NCBI GenBank assembly: GCA_037102815.1
Contig: BTPP01000004.1
Span: forward strand, 4,712,001-4,776,000
Length of the DNA stretch: 64,000 bases
Direction: 5' to 3'
DNA from: Neurospora intermedia
Taxonomy: Eukaryota > Ascomycota > Sordariomycetes > Sordariales > Sordariaceae
Both the position numbers and the translations under genes were made by a program. The notes below the pieces were generated by a model. That model had not been told where the DNA came from, made no database searches, and was given only the letters and a program-made list of their open reading frames with translations. Below, one piece after another: positions 37,870 through 48,126 of the stretch; positions within the stretch are counted from its first letter, which is position 1, and every line of letters starts with the position of its first letter.

Positions 37870-38720
37870 GCCTTGGGTCGGTCCCTCGTATCATCGGTAT
37901 CCGAAGCGATCGGTCTTCACCGGAAAGATCAAATAGCTCCACGACCGAAGAAAACCCCATCCTTCACAACGAAGACATCTAAGCGTATGACCGGCAATCT
38001 ACACCGGTTGACACGATACGAGACGGAATGGCGACTTCACAAGAAATCCACCGATTGAGGATGATACGAACGGGGGCAGTAGACTCCCGACAGAAGCTCA
38101 TTCGCGAGGAAGATCATGTAATCGGCCTCGCGGGCTGCCAAAAAAAAACAGAAACATCGCGAGGAAGAGAAGGAGAACAAGGAGGAAAGTGGCAACCATG
38201 GGCTCGATGGAAGGGGGAAACGACGTCGGAACGCCACATGCAAGATGCATACACCAGAGGCGATTCAACGGACTGAGCTTCGGTTCCAGTCCTATGATCG
38301 ACCCGTCCCCGGGACGACTGTTCACGACGGTTTGTGAAAGGAATCATCGTCTTCGTTCTAGTATTATGCTCTTCACAGTTGAAGATTAGCTTTTATCTTA
38401 TACTTTTCTCTTCTGATTTGTTTTCATCTCCAATCTCCGCCTCTTTTCCGTGTCCGTTGTCTTTTTGCATGATGCATAATCCATTCTATATACCAGAATC
38501 CCTCGTCTCTGAACCATTTTCTTCAACAGAACCGTGGAATAGTTCAATGATCATATCATATCGATTCGACGAACGATACTGGTAAGGCTGAAGAGCCCCC
38601 AACAAGTACGACGCACCAAACATTCCATCTCCTTTCGAATGAGATCACACATACTGCCGGCAACCCAGCGAAGCGAGCAATGCCAATGAACAAGACATTT
38701 CCAGTAGCCCCGTACCTTAG
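37870..38720. other. Intergenic between type A genes 3 and 4
   Basis: Low-complexity Ser/Phe frames only. The sequence just before 38721 ends in TTAG and could be the 3' end of an intron of the next gene. Confidence 0.3.
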
Positions 38721-39155
38721 CTGTGCCTGCCATCCATCATCAAGCAGCCGCTCGTGGCTCCACCAGTTGTCTACGGCCTTCCTTGCGAAGATTGCCAGGA
38801 GAAATCAATCTGGCAGTCCGGACCGGCACGCTGCTTCGACTGCCTGGGCAACTCGCCCGGCTCTAGCAAACGACAAGCTGTGCTCGCTTGGGCACTTCTT
38901 GGTGCTTGGCCATGCTCTAGTTGCTACAACGAGGCTGACAACAGTGCTGGAAAGCACTGCCAATTATGCAGCCAACGCTCGGTTGCAAAGAACGATCGAG
39001 CAAGGCAAAGAAGGGCCGCGGGACAAACTTGGGTCCCAGAGTATGCCGAGAAGGGTGGAGTTAGGAAGGAAAGGTCTACCAAGCCCAAAGGCGCATCAGA
39101 GGCCAGCCGCCAGGCTAAAATTGCCTCAATCAAGAATGGGTTGGGCCGAAAGTAA
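38721..39155 (+). CDS. Type A Cys-module gene 4, 3' exon or 5'-truncated copy (144 codons)
   Basis: Open from 38721, directly after an in-frame TTAG that could be a splice acceptor. No ATG precedes the module, so the 5' exon is unresolved or lost. Module: YGLPCEDCQEKSIWQSGPAR then CFDCLGNSPGSSKRQ, GAWPCSSCYNEADNSAGKHC, QLCSQRS. The Trp codon is TGG at 38811, followed here by Gln rather than Lys. The tail is Lys/Arg-rich (KPKGASEASRQAKIASIKNG). The closest relative in the window is gene 3 at 36722, which shares the SIW, FDC and EADN features. Expression uncertain. Confidence 0.6.
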   Translation: MCLPSIIKQPLVAPPVVYGLPCEDCQEKSIWQSGPARCFDCLGNSPGSSKRQAVLAWALLGAWPCSSCYNEADNSAGKHCQLCSQRSVAKNDRARQRRAAGQTWVPEYAEKGGVRKERSTKPKGASEASRQAKIASIKNGLGRK

Positions 39156-40852
39156 CCTGGAAGCAACCCTGCTGCCCACAGTACTAGGCTGGGTTAACGT
39201 TGACACATGGGAGAGTCCATTTGACAATGAGCGTTGCCGAGAAGGACCACTTGATGTTTGCAGGTCATTGAAAGACAGCGAGGAGGGTGTTAGACCAAGG
39301 AAAATGGTCAACCACACGAAGAAGAAAAACAAAGTGGAGGCTATCTGTCACGTCGTCGTCGTCAAACTTGTGTGAGTGCTAGTGCATCCCACTGTTTAGG
39401 CGTCCTTAGCGTGCTACTACTAACAGCTTATCTGAGCATGAGCATGGACCCACTTGCCGGAGCCGAGGGCCTTGTCAAAACACGGACGTTGCAGCACATC
39501 GAAATACAAGTAAGGCACGATTCAAGCCAGCAATGAGCACAAAGGGCGAATATTCGAGGTTATTGATACGGGAGGCTCAAGGGGATCGGAAGCCGTGATG
39601 GTGTTGCGAGTAACAGCTCCAGCCCGACAAGAGCAGACACTTGTCGCAATTTACAGGAATCGCCTACCAACAAGGGTACTGGATTACCAATAAGAAGATA
39701 CTAGCATCGGCACCAGTACCGTCAGACCTGCTCCAGATTCTAATGGGGCAGTTCTGTCATTTACGAGGGGTTATGCTCTCACGACGCCTGGAACAAAACC
39801 GCGAGAAAACGAGGCTGGATCAACGCAGGCCTATCGCCAAGTGAGCTTGCAGGGATCGGGGCAAGACCGGGCAACGGTATGTTCAAAGACCAACAATCCT
39901 TAGCACTTGAAAGGCAAGCAGTTGGGGGACGAGTGATAGGGAATTTGCTCCTTTCCTTCGTTGTGTTCAACCAGCTGAACCCGAGGGAGGACAAGCCTGA
40001 CGAAGCAAGAGGTAAATAAAAGGAGCTAAGTGGCGCTGGAATTCTCCTCCTGTCCCCGCAATGTTGCTAACGTTCTTGCTTCTTTCTTGGAATGTCTTGA
40101 ATTGCAGCAGCCAGCCAGCGCACTTGTCCACCACCAATTCGGGTTCCTTCCACGATGCCGACGTCCCATCAACCCTCAGCTGCCTTTCGCTCTCCGCCTA
40201 GCCACCAACACAGAAGTTCCACTTGTTTCTACGCTGTAGGAAGAGCACTTTGCATCTGCCTTCGCTCTTGGTCCCTCCTCTTCCAAATTTCTCAACCCCC
40301 GACACCTGCTAACTATATTCTTGGTTGGTAGGAGAACCTGCATATGTAAAGGGTCTTTCTGCTCTCCAGCCCCTCGTGGTATAACGCCTCAGCGCTTAGT
40401 TCAATTGCGTAATTAATTCTCCAGCGAGAAGATAGCATCGTCTACGGAGAAGCGACCGTCCATGACATATCAAGTTGTGTCTATATCCTAAGGTATGCTG
40501 AGGTTAAAGCGACGGAATATATGATCCGAGGGATTGACAGAGTGTGACCGTCCGGGTTTGATGGAGCGGATGTTGGGGATTACGCACTTGCCATGTGGGC
40601 TATTGGGATGCAGCTGCATGTATCGGACCTGCCAATGTGCGATGTCATCTACTGGTCTTTCCTGCGTGGAACGCTTCATATCTTGCCATGAGCACGTCAT
40701 GGTGGGTAATATTTGCAGTCACCGGGAACTTGACAGTCTCACGCGAATATTGCAATGGCACATCGATTTTCAACTTTTTTTTGGTTATTTATGTTCTGGA
40801 CTTCCTAATCCATTTCTACCTCGAATCTACTCGTATATGCGTTCTGTCCCGG
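39156..40852. other. Intergenic region where family orientation switches
   Basis: Between plus-strand and minus-strand type A copies. Only weak frames (for example 40534-41196 plus, largely antisense to the Gly-rich tail of the next copy). Confidence 0.35.
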
Positions 40853-41241
40853 CTAATACGCCATCTGATCGATGCCGCTCATCACGACACCGACCGCTCC
40901 AGCGCCAGGAGCCGGGCCCGACCCACCACCACCACCACCGTCGTTGCCCTTGGGAGGACTACCGCTCGGACCGCCCCTCGGGATGTCGTCCCCCTTCTGG
41001 CCCTTACGGCCTTTTCCCTTTCCCTGCTTCCGCAGCTTTGCATTGGCTTGTTTGTCAGCGAAGCAGGCCTCGCATAAGCCACCGGAAGGCCTTGCCTCCT
41101 TGCGGTAACAGTTGGAGCAAGGCTCCAATCCCGCAGCTTCCAGGGTATCGAGGCCATCCCGAATTTATTGCGGTATTGTGTTCGCCAGGCAGTTAGCGAA
41201 ATACCGGACAGAACGTCGCTTCGTCCAAGAGATACCGTCAA
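40853..41241 (-). pseudogene. Type A Cys-module fragment 5, decayed
   Basis: The C-terminal part is intact from about 41140: LEAAGLEPCSNCYRKEAR, GGLCEACFADKQANAKLRKQ, then a Gly-rich tail ending SGIDQMAY, identical in its last residues to the copies ending at 41721 and 44887. Upstream, the same frame still shows the first half of the module (NCLAN) but is interrupted by TAA and has lost one Cys and the Trp block, so it is a decayed copy. This stop is not the TAG seen in type B and is not at the Trp position. An 85-bp flanking segment at 41238 recurs near 44170. Confidence 0.75.
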
Positions 41242-41322
41242 GCATCCCTTTGGTCGTGGACACCAGGGTTTCTAGTGTGATTTCAATTCCATTCTGATTT
41301 ATATTTGGTGGCCGTTCTACCG
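41238..41322. repeat. Segmental duplicate shared with 44170-44255
   Basis: Both begin CCGTCAAGCATCCC and share GGAC followed by TTCTAGT and TGATTY, diverged. The duplication flanks the minus-strand copies and suggests expansion by local duplication. Confidence 0.6.
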
Positions 41323-41720
41323 TACTATATCAGCCACCCATGAACATTGGAGGTCTATATGGGTTTTCAACTTTTGGTTTTTATTCCTATTTGCATCGTT
41401 GTCCGAACTGTCTCCTTACAATCTGGTCACGCCGATATAATATGGCTTTCTCCCCCAGTCCTTAAGTTACTCCCTTCCAATCATTTGTTTCATTCTCAAG
41501 TGAGATGTCATCAAACGTCGAAGTACCCATGGCTCCTTCCTTTGATCTTGGACGTGCCGAGTTAACTACCCCCTTCCTACATCTTGCGTACTACAGGTTG
41601 CATCCATCGTCCAATATCTCGGTCGTCGAGGAGATTGTCGACGATAAGAATGATGGCCTTGCCCTTATCACAAAGACCAACAGATACCGAGCATCCTAGC
41701 TTCTTTTCTTCTCTAACCAG

Positions 41721-43232
41721 CTAGTACGCCATCTGGTCGATGCCGCTAAGCACGACACCGACAGCTCCAGCGCCCGGAGCCGGACCTGACCCACCGCTAC
41801 CACCGCCTCCATTTCCCTTGGGAGGACCGCCGCCCGGACCGCCCCTCGGAATACTATCACCACTGCCTCCTCCCTTCTTGCCCTTCCGACCCTTGCCTTG
41901 ACCGTTCTTTCGTAGATTGGCGTTGTTCCTCTTATCCACAAAGCAGGCCTCACACAGGCCACCATCCGCCCTTGCCTGTTTACGGTAACAGTTCGAACAA
42001 GGCTCGAGTCCCGCGGCTTCTAGGGCGGCCATACACCTGCGAGCGGACTGAGAGGGCTTATTGGCCAGACAGTCATGGCACTGTCTGACATTTCCCCTGC
42101 TCTTCCAAACCCTGTTGGGAGGGTTACTGATGCAGGGTCGCTGGATGCCGTTTTTGCGCCTGCCTTTGCAGCGACGGGATCCAGCGGGCGCGACTGGGAG
42201 TCGGGGCTGTTGAATCGGAGGTACCGGGAGGTCGTGTTGATGAGGAGCTGCCGCGGCTGCGTGACCGTCGTTGGCGAAAGTGGGGTGACTGAATGAGTTG
42301 GCGTTGGGGGTATTGGGGTTGAGCGGGTTGACGTTCTGATGGACAGGAGTCGGGTTGGTGGGAATGTCAGTTGGGAAGTTTGGGGCTGGATGATAGGGTA
42401 AGGCCGCTCTACCGAGGGTGTTTTGGTTGACTGAGTTGGTGTTCGGGGTATATGTATTGGGGCTGGCGGGATTGACACCCTGATGAACAGGAGGGTGGTC
42501 AGTGAGAGGGGCAGTAGGGTAATTGTGGGCTGGATTATACTGGAAGGCCTCTGTACCGATGTTGCCGTTGTTGAAAGAGTTGATGTTGAGGGAATTGTGG
42601 TTAAGGGGCATGACATCCTGATGCTCAGGAGTGGGGGTAATGGGAGAGGCAGTAGGGAAGTTTTGGGTTGGATGAGAGGGTAAGGCCGCTCTACCAAGGG
42701 TGCTTTGTTGGAAGGAGTTGGTGTTGGGGCTATTGGGGTTAAGGGGATTGACACCCTGATGGACAGGAGTCGGGTTGGTTGGAATGGCGGTATGAACGTT
42801 TTGGTCTGGATGATGGGATAAGGCCTCTGGACCGAGGTTGCCGTAGTCGAATGAGTTGGCGTTGGTGTTCGCGGTATATGTATTTTGGTTCATGGAGTTG
42901 GTATCCTGATACGCAGTAGCCGGGATGACGGGGCTGGCAGCAGGAAAATTACCGCCGGCAGGGAGAGGTGGAAGGACATTCTGGCCGAGCAATGGGCTGT
43001 TGTAGCTCCATGTCAGGTTCGGACGACCAACCGGCTGCTGCTCAATGGAATAGGCGTAACCACTGTGGTTGATGTTGCCGCCATAGTCCGAGTGACTTCC
43101 GTACTGGTGGCTGTGGGAGTCTACCACCTAGGCAGACCTTCCTACTCCTCCAGTGACGGAACCGAAAGTTTGCTGGGGCAAGTTGCTGTTGCCCATTGAG
43201 GGGTTTGGCTGTGCACTCTCCAGATTGGTCAT
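41721..43232 (-). CDS. Type A Cys-module gene 6, long repeat-bearing N-terminus
   Basis: The main frame runs 43127-41721 (468 codons). The nearest ATG is at 43232; 34 codons later an in-frame TAG (43130-43128) precedes the long frame, so either a short intron removes it or it is recoded. The N-terminus is Asn/Pro/His/Tyr-rich with about four repeats of roughly 60 residues (TPVHQGVNPLNPN, NSF, LGRAALP, HPxQNFPTA). Module: CKGRRKNGIQRPCISNPPNR then VWKSRGNVRQCHDCLANKPS, LEAAGLEPCSNCYRKQAR, GGLCEACFVDKRNNANLRK. The Trp is TGG (complement of 42105-42107). The tail is Gly-rich and ends SGIDQMAY. Four CxxC-type pairs suggest zinc binding. Role unknown. Confidence 0.75.
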
Positions 43233-44276
43233 TGATGGCACCTGCTCTCTGCCGCCGCCTTCTTGTGGGTTGGCGTTCCGGTTTGCGGCATTTCGAGCAC
43301 CCGTACGGCGTCTAGCCGACGTCGCGTCTTTATCGCGACTCTGGTGCTAAACATCAAGGTCGTTAGTCGGACATCAGGTTCTGTGATCGCCATGTTGACA
43401 ATTAAGGTCTTGATATCTGCTTACCTTGGTCATTTTCGAACAAACAAATGTTCTTGCACTGACCAGACACGCGAGCTGATGATCGCTACTACCAGCGATG
43501 GCTGGGCAGAACGTTGCGAGAACCGCCTTTGCTTGGACTTGCCCGATTTTCCTTACGCTGAGAGGTGTTCGTTGCAGGACCTCGGGGTGTCTGGGTCCGG
43601 GATGGTGTTCGGGGTAGGACGAGGATGGGAGCGCGCTTCAAATAGAGCTGAAAGGGAATTCTGTTTTCCAACAACAATCAGGGTGGAGGTAGGTAGGTGG
43701 TAGGTGAAGGGGGATTTTAGTCCCCGTTGGCCTGGATCCAGGTTGTCAGGTTAACAGCCCCCACATTCGACCTTGAACAGGACACCAACAATAGGTGGTT
43801 GTATGGACGAAACAGGTACGTACCGCTCCTTCATGGTTTCATCTATAAGGTTACTAACCTGATTAGCGTCGTTGTAAACCTTACTAAACCTTGATCCGGC
43901 AGAATGCTACCTCCGGGGGTCCGAGACACTCGGAGACCACAGTGTACTCTCGGTGCGTTTTGCCCATCCACGCCTGGAAACTGGAAGTAGGACGTACTGT
44001 AGTTCTTTTTTGCCTGTTTCCTTTCGCACAGCCATCATTATCACGTGGGTGTTCACCTTCTATACAGGTACCTTCTAGCTGACCGGCACCGTCTACATCC
44101 AGCGGCTTGGCGGCTACTTTTCGTCTTATCCCTACTCACACACATTCTACCTTAAGTATCAGCACCACCGTCAAGCATCCCCTAAGTTATGGACGTTAGA
44201 GCTTCTAGTATGATTCAACTTGATTTTGTACTTTATGTTTGGTTGTCCTTGTAGTCTACGAGCTACGATTCGGATA
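43233..44276. other. Upstream region of type A gene 6; no further gene supported
   Basis: Holds possible 5' exon sequence on the minus strand (an ATG at 43393 opens MAITEPD), an uncertain antisense frame, and the duplicate segment at 44170-44255. Confidence 0.35.
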
Positions 44277-44690
44277 GGGAAACCCTACCCGCACCCTAAC
44301 GGTTCCTAGGCGCACCCTATGTTAGCCGATATGTAAACTATCGGGTTTTGGCGGTAAATTTCCATGTTTTTGATGTCTGGTAACATTCGCAGCTGGGTCA
44401 CCCACCTGCAAATGCGTCCCTATAACTCAAATCTCGCGATATATCTATAGTAATAACGGCGGCGTGGTTCCTAGTCGTAATAGGTACAGTATAAGTGCGA
44501 CTGGCCGTATAAAGAGAATGGAGGGTAAAGAAATGACTAAGGTAGAACGATGTTACGTGTATTGAAAAGACGAAATTTTTGCGGGTGAAAACGGGATTTA
44601 CAATGTTAAGTGTTATTAGCTGGGCCGCCCTATTTTTCCGGGTGGGGGAGGGTGCGCCTAGGAACCGTTGGGGTGCGGGTAGGCTTTCCC
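44277..44690. mobile_element. Non-autonomous MULE derivative (MITE), 414 bp
   Basis: Inverted ends GGGAAA and TTTCCC, continuing as CCTACCCGCACCC and CGGTTCCTAGGCGCACCC on both sides (about 41 bp with few mismatches). Flanking 8-bp duplication TTCGGATA (44269-44276 and 44691-44698). The subterminal sequence matches the MULE at 23786-26943: the TAACTCAAATCTCG block on the left and the AAAAGACGAAATTTT then GCGGGT block on the right. It is therefore an internally deleted relative that the full-length element's transposase could have mobilised. Not RIP-mutated, probably because it is short. Confidence 0.85.
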
Positions 44691-44886
44691 TTCGGATATC
44701 CGAAGTGTATATGGGTTTGCGACATTTTTTGTCTTCCTCTTTTCGTCTTTTTTTCTAAACCATCTACCAAAACTGGAGGTACCTACTCAGACAGGTTTGA
44801 TCTTGCGCTCTACTCGCCCAATCCGCAGTTTGATCCTTCCAGCCAGAACCATCGTACCTACCCTCGCTCCTCTCCTTCCGTCCTAG

Positions 44887-46155
44887 CTAGTAGGCCATTT
44901 GGTCGATGCCGCTAAGGACGACACCGACCGCACCTGGAGCCGGACCGAACCCACCACCACCACCACCATCTCCCTTTGGCGGACCACCATCCGAGCCACC
45001 CCTCGGCACGTTATCATCGCCCCTCTTGCGGCCTTTGCCTTTGCCTTGCCTTCTCAATTTCGCATTACCTTTCTTGTCCGCCAGACAGTCAGGACACAAA
45101 CCACCGTCACCGTTACCCCTTGCTGCCTTGACGTAGCAATTCGAGCAGGGCTCCAATCCGGCGGCTTCCAAGGCGTCGATGGACCTGCATGCTTTGGCGG
45201 ACGGCTTGTTCGCCAAGCAGTCACGGCACGTCCTAGCGTGGCCCTTGGTCTTCCAAACCCTATTAGGGGGGTTTCTGACGCAAGGGTAGTGGATGCCTTG
45301 CTTCCGCGAACCCTTGCAAAGGCGGGGTTGGCCGCTTGGAACAGCTGGTCTTACGACAGGAGGTCGCGCGGCAGCGGGGAGGTGAGTGGTGGCCTGGCCT
45401 GATGGAGAAGGAGGATGAGGAGGGTTGGGGATGGGGTTTTGTCCAAGGTTGGGATTGGGAGTGCCGGCCAGGTGGTGGTTGTCTGGATGATAATCGGAAC
45501 TCATGGGTTGACCACTATGGGTTTGAAGCGAGTGCGGTTCCACATTTTGAAGCGAAGGACCGGTTAGGTTGCTGGTTGGATAGTGCCGGTGTCCGGATGG
45601 CTGATTGTTGTCGAGTGGATTGGCACTATTAAGTGGAATGATGTTTCCATTTCCATTTGGCCCGTTGTTGCTAATGGCGTGGTTGGTGGGGTCGGGGTAG
45701 ACGGTGAGACTAACGGGTTGGTTGCTTCTAACGGGGTAGTTGGTCCTGAGGGGGGGAATAGGGGTGTTGACGGGGTAAGAAGGGGTGTTGACAGAGTAAG
45801 AAGGGGTGTTGGCGGGGTGATAAGCGGTGTTGGTGGGAAAATGACTGGTATTGTCGGGGTAAGTAGTGGTGTTGATGGTGCTATAGGTGACTTGGGCGTT
45901 GTAGTTTTGGGTGGACACGGAATAGGCTTGCGCAGATGTACGGGGGTCTGCGTTCTATACAATTCCTCCCGTTCCCTGCGCGCTGTCAACCGTTGCACCT
46001 GCACTTTGATCAAGAGCTCTCAATCGAGGGTCGATTACATCGTCGCTCGCGCCATCATGAGCGCTGGCATTTCCCTGATCCGCCATTGCGATTGACGGCG
46101 AGGCCGATGGCACTTGAATCAGGCGGTCAGCTATTCCGTCCAGCCTCTCAGCCAT
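44887..46155 (-). CDS. Type A Cys-module gene 7, probable two exons
   Basis: The main frame reads on to 44887 (343 codons from 45918, open from 45954). Upstream in the same frame an ATG at 46155 opens 66 codons ending in TAG (45957-45955). A 51-nt intron 45998-45948 (CAG/GTGCAA donor, TTGAC, GCAG acceptor) would remove this TAG and keep the frame. The N-terminus has 8-residue Pro/Asn repeats (NTPSYPVNTP). Module: LCKGSRKQGIHYPCVRNPPN then RVWKTKGHARTCRDCLANKP, LEAAGLEPCSNCYVKAARG, GGLCPDCLADKKGNAKLRR. The Trp is TGG (complement of 45253-45255). The Gly-rich tail ends SGIDQMAY, as in copies 5 and 6. Confidence 0.75.
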
Positions 46156-46871
46156 GGGTGTGGGCTTTTACCTCCAGAAGCAGGTTCACTGCGATGAGTC
46201 GGGTAAATCAGGTCGTATCAACCTGAATCAGGCCAAAGGGTGCTACTCACAAATGTTAAGATACTAAAAATCTTTGATGAGCTCCGGATGTTATCTTGAC
46301 CTACGAGGATGCTTGTATTCCCTGAGCAGAGATGTGCGAGGGAAGACGAGGGTGGGAGTAATAAAGAATTTTTTTTGTGGATGGGAAATAAGCCTGGAGG
46401 TAGAAGTACTTCCCCTCTGGATAAAGAGGGGTTGCAATACTTCAAGGCCCCACAAGCGACCTGGAAGTAAAAGGTTTGTGAAGGAAGCCTCAAGATAATA
46501 AGATGAAACTAGCCGTTTTTGCGATTTCCTGTGGCGGTAAGTACCTCTACGTACCTCTACCTCTGGAAAAGAAGGCCGGCACAGGGAGCTAACTGGAACG
46601 CTAAGGCCTAGGTACCTCTCGATACTACCTACTACCTCTACTCTCTGACCTTGAAAACACTTCACAGGCAGTGACAGGACCTGGAAGAACCCAATGAGGC
46701 TGGGGTAGGGTCAATTGCAAGTTCTCCGGTCAGGTCATCATCTCATCTTTGCTCTTACTCTGGACCTTGTTGGCACCAATTGTCGAGTTTTGATATTGCC
46801 TGATTGGCCGGCTCCGCTACGAGCACGGTCACTTTTCTCAACTTTAACCTTGATATCCCTCCTTCAATGAA
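46156..46871. other. Intergenic; no gene supported
   Basis: A minus frame at 46291-46665 lacks domain signals. Several TACCTCTA-type short motifs cluster at 46535-46635. Confidence 0.35.
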
Positions 46872-47069
46872 CTAGCTGTCGTGGCTTCCGTACTGGTAGC
46901 TTCCGCACTGGTAGCTTCCGTGCTGGTAGCTTCCGTACTGGTAGCTTCCGGACTGGGAGCTTCCCAAGTCGTGGCCTTTCGATTGACTGCTGGCCATGTG
47001 GGGGATGGGCGTCGTGGTTGAAGATCGGTTGCTTTTGAACGCGAAAGATTGGTCCGTGGTGCTGGCCAT
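46872..47069 (-). pseudogene. Tyr/Ser-rich ORF, likely orphaned type A N-terminus
   Basis: From ATG 47069 it reads MASTTDQSFAFKSNRSS, then five near-perfect 18-bp repeats coding GSYQ(Y/H/C), ending YGSHDS and TAG at 46874-46872. The DNA CAGTACGGAAG followed by CAC is shared with the start of gene 6 (QYGSHSDYGG), so I read this as the N-terminal part of a lost type A copy. The frame is open upstream to about 47209 without an ATG. No Cys module follows. It may be non-functional. Confidence 0.5.
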
Positions 47070-47209
47070 GCTACCCCTTGGGAATGGGGGTGCGGACGAG
47101 CATCGGCTGTTGTTAACTGTGGCAGATATGTTGATGTTGCTGGCGCCGAATGAATCAACAATGAGTTGGGGTTTATACCTTTGGCTAGTTGACGATACGG
47201 CGCGCCTTC

Positions 47210-48126
47210 ACTGGCAGCAACTCGATGCTGCCTTCAACTCGTTTTGTTTCCCAGCCGGTTGGTAAACGGGCGTCGGGACTTCAGAGTCAGGTGACGGTAC
47301 TGTATCTTCAATGTCTTCGTGGATGATAGACTTCTGGTCTTCGGCTTTGGTCAATCACACGAACGACTCGTCCAATCGAGACGCCGTCTTCTGATGCTTT
47401 TGACTATCAATTTCTTCGCCCGCTCTGTCTGAAGGGAACCCTCGATGTGATCGTGGTCTTTTTCCCACGGAAGAGGACGTCTTGGTCTGCAACAGTGTGC
47501 GGTGCAACTAGGGTAAAAACGAAGAGAGGGCCTATTATGTTATGTTGAGTGGACGAAAGTAAAAGAACGCTAATTGAGATCTCCCCAGCCACTGGATCTT
47601 GATGTGAGAGATTGGTCAACAAATGGTGGAGGTACAGCGGCCGTTTGTTTAGGGAAGGCACAGGGAGCTAACTGGAATGCACGGGCCTACTTTGAGACCT
47701 TGAAAAAACAACAGTGAAAGGCGAACACAAAGCAGTTGGAGTCGTGCCTTCCCCAAGCCCTCGGCCTCGAGTCTCCCTCTCATCCTCGCTTTTGGTGCTT
47801 CCTTAGTGGTCGGTCCTCCTGATAGCTCGGACACTTGGTCAGTTGAAGCAGGCACGCGTGGCTTGGTCAATTTCTATTGTGGCCACTGATTGGGAGTCCC
47901 TCAATAGCAGAAGCAGTCGGGTGGATCCCGTTTTCGTCTTGATATTCCACTCAGTCGTCCAGCTTAATGTAGCACTCCATTCCGTACTTCGGGGTTAGAT
48001 TTACCTGCTATTACCTCTATATACGACTCTATCGGATTTGCTCTTTCCATTTAAGGACTTCCAGATGCCCACGTACACTGAAGGTACCAACTATCTTCAT
48101 TCCAATCCCAGTTCGCATTCCTTGTT
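47210..48126. other. Intergenic; upstream of first type B gene
   Basis: Weak minus frames at 47407-47661 and 47649-47870 only. A TATA-like CATTTAAGGA lies at about 48048, some 80 bp before the ATG of the next gene. Confidence 0.35.

Noticed and set aside
41872-43199. Long plus-strand frames opposite type A gene 6, and a 244-codon minus frame in another phase
   Set aside because: Antisense or out-of-phase images of the repeat-rich N-terminus.
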